DNA of 40,278 nt from a virus. The translations under genes were made by a program, and so were the position numbers. The notes under the pieces are model-generated. The model saw only the letters and a list, made by a program, of their open reading frames with translations, had not been told where the DNA came from and ran no database searches. Each line of letters begins with the position of its first letter. Position 1 is the first letter of the stretch. This document shows positions 38,901 to 40,278 of this stretch, piece by piece. The stretch spans positions 2,881-43,158 of the IMG/VR virus record IMGVR_UViG_3300030106_001471; one strand, 5' to 3'.

Positions 38901-40278
38901 TAAATCTATCACCTGCTTGTAAATGATGTTTAGTAGTTGTATTTACTATTACTTCATGGTTATTTGCTAAATTAGTTGTAGATATACTACTAATTCGCAT
39001 TTTACCCCCAGGCACAGAGTTACTGTCATCGTTTTCAGGAACACCTGCATATTTTAACCAACTGTTTTGAAATCCATATTTTGCATTTACTGAGTTTGCT
39101 GTATCATCACTTCCTTTATGTGCGTATACTCCCACACCACTTGCACCCACTGTGTCTGCCCACATTCTTACAAGCCAACTACCACCTCTTTTATCTTGAT
39201 TAGCTTTGAATGGATGTAGAAGTCCTTCTTTACCTGCCGTATAAACATAGTTTCCATTTACTGATAAATCTCCAGCTAAGGGTGTTTCAGTCCAAGTAAA
39301 AGTTCCTGCCCCTGAACCAGCGTGATTTCCTATATGAGTTCCATTAATTCTGGCTACTCGTAAACTACTAAATTTTCTATCTGTTCCCACACCAGTTCCG
39401 TCATTACCACCTTTATCAACAAATTTTACAATTGCTTCAGAATAAGTATCTTTACGCACTCTATCAAAATCAAAATCAGATAACATTCTTCTAGTTTGCC
39501 CACCCTCAACATCGCTTGAACTTGTTGGGAAAATTATTTTCATACCATAAGTGTCCATGTTAGCTTCTGTATTTGGACGGGTCGCTCTCTTAAAATAATT
39601 TAACATTGGTGTTTGTGTAGCACTTGTAGCCGTTGAAGTAAATTGTGGGGCTAAGTAATAGTCATGCCCAAAAGACGTTTGGGAAACACTTGCACTTGGC
39701 GTGCCTGTATGTGGCTCGGTCATTGCTAATTGTTTTATGGAAGCAAGAACAGTTTTTCCTGAGTCTTTAGGTGTAAAATTACCTGTTCCTTCAGGAAGAG
39801 CAATGGTTGAAGCTTCAAATTGGTCTGTATCACTTGTTGCAATGTTCCCTGATTTACTTGAAGCATCAATCATTTTTGCAATTAGTTTGCTTCTACTATT
39901 GTAAACTGTCTCAGTGGTGTCCATTTTCATGAGAGGGTCAGTTTTAAATTCTTTTAATTCATATAAATTATCATAGCCTTTTATAACTAAAATATTACCC
40001 ATACCCATAACATATTTTTCTTGCACATCTTCTGCAAAACCTGAAAATATTACTTGTTTAGAATAAGAATCAATAACTCTAATTTTCATAAAAGCTGTAA
40101 TTGTTCCTGTTAAATTACCTTTAGTGGATGATGCAGTGCCTGAACGAGGATTACTTGCTTTATTAATTAAAGTTGCAGTAACTTTCATTGAATTGTAAAT
40201 TGTATCTACAATACTTATTTCCATTAATGCATTATTACCACCAGGAGTTTGTGCCTCTACATAGTTAGAACCATTAAA
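35929..40278 (-). CDS. Giant tail fibre/receptor-binding protein with S74 chaperone domain, 5' end missing
   Basis: The frame is open to the window edge, giving 1449 residues with the N-terminus missing; the ATG at 40224 is an internal methionine. The first 150 visible residues (VIFSGFAEDVQEKYVMGMG, ILVIKGYDNLYELKEF) look like a baseplate-hub or tail-tip domain. A very long beta-rich, Gly/Ser/Thr/Asn shaft follows. Near the end DSDVDTGFYNYSDGFIGV and similar units are typical tail-fibre repeats. The last about 90 residues (KENIESIVVD, LRPVIYNY, NIGLIAEEVEEIMPELVV, KYSDLTVVLLSEIQKL) match the S74 intramolecular chaperone, which trimerises the fibre and is often cleaved off. It binds the host surface. 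Confidence 0.85.
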   Translation of the reverse strand, partial: FNGSNYVEAQTPGGNNALMEISIVDTIYNSMKVTATLINKASNPRSGTASSTKGNLTGTITAFMKIRVIDSYSKQVIFSGFAEDVQEKYVMGMGNILVIKGYDNLYELKEFKTDPLMKMDTTETVYNSRSKLIAKMIDASSKSGNIATSDTDQFEASTIALPEGTGNFTPKDSGKTVLASIKQLAMTEPHTGTPSASVSQTSFGHDYYLAPQFTSTATSATQTPMLNYFKRATRPNTEANMDTYGMKIIFPTSSSDVEGGQTRRMLSDFDFDRVRKDTYSEAIVKFVDKGGNDGTGVGTDRKFSSLRVARINGTHIGNHAGSGAGTFTWTETPLAGDLSVNGNYVYTAGKEGLLHPFKANQDKRGGSWLVRMWADTVGASGVGVYAHKGSDDTANSVNAKYGFQNSWLKYAGVPENDDSNSVPGGKMRISSISTTNLANNHEVIVNTTTKHHLQAGDRFILTNLSLGSNGAVNGVSQRFRGLAPNGRLFGREAMLGTLSNTLGNNPSSHTSMLVHKDTALTNTADTFGKRFKIDDNSEDLEVNGNPDPDDTTQVGGDGNTPVETVGRSFDKITVTRQADSTSAILYETQSSNSALSHNLMAVGRADGHKDQEGSGGAIFDHNIFRVERVISDVQFIVKSNLGAVSFSTGTVNCGLLHTAINDSASTTTVLLKKDGAGVDAGTIRAAHVSVGCIIKIGSEEMLVKEASFQNQDLTDDGDSTPQSGGATLVVERGYNGTTRASHSADDNVITMMAHVIPILGRVQYQTKLNNWTSGTDYVLVSDMNSNFPTTGHFRLGELNRGDDVYGAYVECNSSSQTINNGDLVGFNKPLNFQVPPSEKNPDSVRVAISEALSNSASETRAGTVRINNYAYQYIDGTANSVASSGTVVTTYNTANDAALNPKAYGLRVGMVAWKLSGSSMAAYGYVSAVTTTSFTVTLNSGTFSTNDKFRIFVPLRTGHLVQVKNKIVGIDTTSTNTFSDNQTQFMVTSIDYTEGQGQQNSTISLVKADEGSTSVQTVFNKLDDESDRKAFSAVEDEVVEDTSTIELNVNFKPGLRGSVTNSHEDQSNVTLKYRNRGLHWDAGTLKYKGEEYVIPAGNSSDGYNIDDETRQDPIHLADGFGDSTSSAPTLFNTENSRDDEGRVASEGGAVNNVPDSYHICFVDFGDISGNIKLQFADQGIYYANVKNKSSKLILGEGHANLNDDGDATFQPVAGVVYTGNNRIKKKNANAFVGQGFGAGTQKTPVFSFDSDVDTGFYNYSDGFIGVTTAGSVDMALGSNYVFVQSGYTWLSDSDLLIYRQAANTMGFRFGDDSDNIRITTASDSGTLKTDMLFVDGLAGDTGTDLVITSGNKVKAKSSSASTKENIESIVVDSNKIDKLRPVIYNYKNSTKTNKNIGLIAEEVEEIMPELVVKTKEGKPYSVKYSDLTVVLLSEIQKLKQEIKDMKENI

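Noticed and set aside
1-40278. Archaeal virus origin
   Set aside because: The helicase, primase, RecA, family A polymerase and sigma factor are all bacterial or phage in type, and good Shine-Dalgarno sites and a sigma-70-like promoter are present. No archaeal replication gene (MCM, PCNA, PolB) was seen.
1-40278. Prophage or temperate phage
   Set aside because: No integrase, excisionase, CI-like repressor, attachment repeat or host gene was seen. The ends of the genome may lie outside the window, so this is not final.

Overview
The window looks like part of the genome of a tailed double-stranded DNA virus (Caudoviricetes-like phage) of a bacterium. It carries both terminase subunits, a portal, an HK97-type maturation protease and major capsid protein, a neck/tail-completion protein, a tail fibre and a complete replisome. 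The replisome is bacterial or phage in type (family A polymerase, DnaB-like helicase, DnaG-like primase, RecA). The DNA is A+T-rich, every convincing gene is on the minus strand, spacing is tight (ATGA, TTGA and TAATG stop/start overlaps), and small proteins are very common. The look is that of marine phages from metagenomes, but nothing in the sequence fixes the host. I saw no integrase, repressor, tRNA, CRISPR array or insertion sequence. There is also no recognisable tape measure, tail tube or endolysin. Two genes run off the ends, so the window is probably a piece of a larger or circularly permuted genome.

Layout in the direction of transcription (right to left). (1) 40278-35929: a giant tail fibre ending in an S74-type chaperone domain. 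(2) 35929-34171: regulation, with an HTH/zinc-finger protein translationally coupled to a small sigma-70-like factor. (3) 34170-29140: replication, with helicase, primase, a putative single-strand-binding protein and DNA polymerase A. (4) 29146-24202: nucleotide metabolism and recombination, with PD-(D/E)XK nucleases, a DUF3310 protein, a MazG-like protein, RecA, a Vsr/DUF559-like nuclease, a Cas4-like nuclease, a TrpF-like barrel and a RuvC-like resolvase. (5) 24215-19162: TerS, TerL, a class II ribonucleotide reductase, and a DUF5872-like protein split into two genes. (6) 19146-3193: head and virion genes in an unusual order. These are portal, DUF6321 protein, PAP2-phosphatase fusion, zinc ribbon, metallophosphoesterase, a membrane-protein cassette, HK97-gp10-like protein, an acidic scaffold-like protein, major capsid protein, a putative decoration protein, a holin-like protein, a beta-rich structural protein, the maturation protease and small acidic proteins. 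(7) 3181-1: behind a rho-independent terminator, a separate block of very small zinc-ribbon, membrane and unknown proteins. It has its own candidate promoters, one with a palindromic, operator-like element.

How it probably works together (inference): the early left-hand block and the sigma factor set timing. The replication and recombination block copies and resolves the genome with dNTPs from the vitamin B12-dependent reductase. The head module then assembles and packages it. The least expected items are the PAP2 phosphatase fused to a large acidic protein in the head block, the nearby metallophosphoesterase and membrane/beta-solenoid protein, the TrpF-like barrel inside the recombination block, the split DUF5872 gene, and a repeated 12-base TATAATAA-type box ahead of structural genes.
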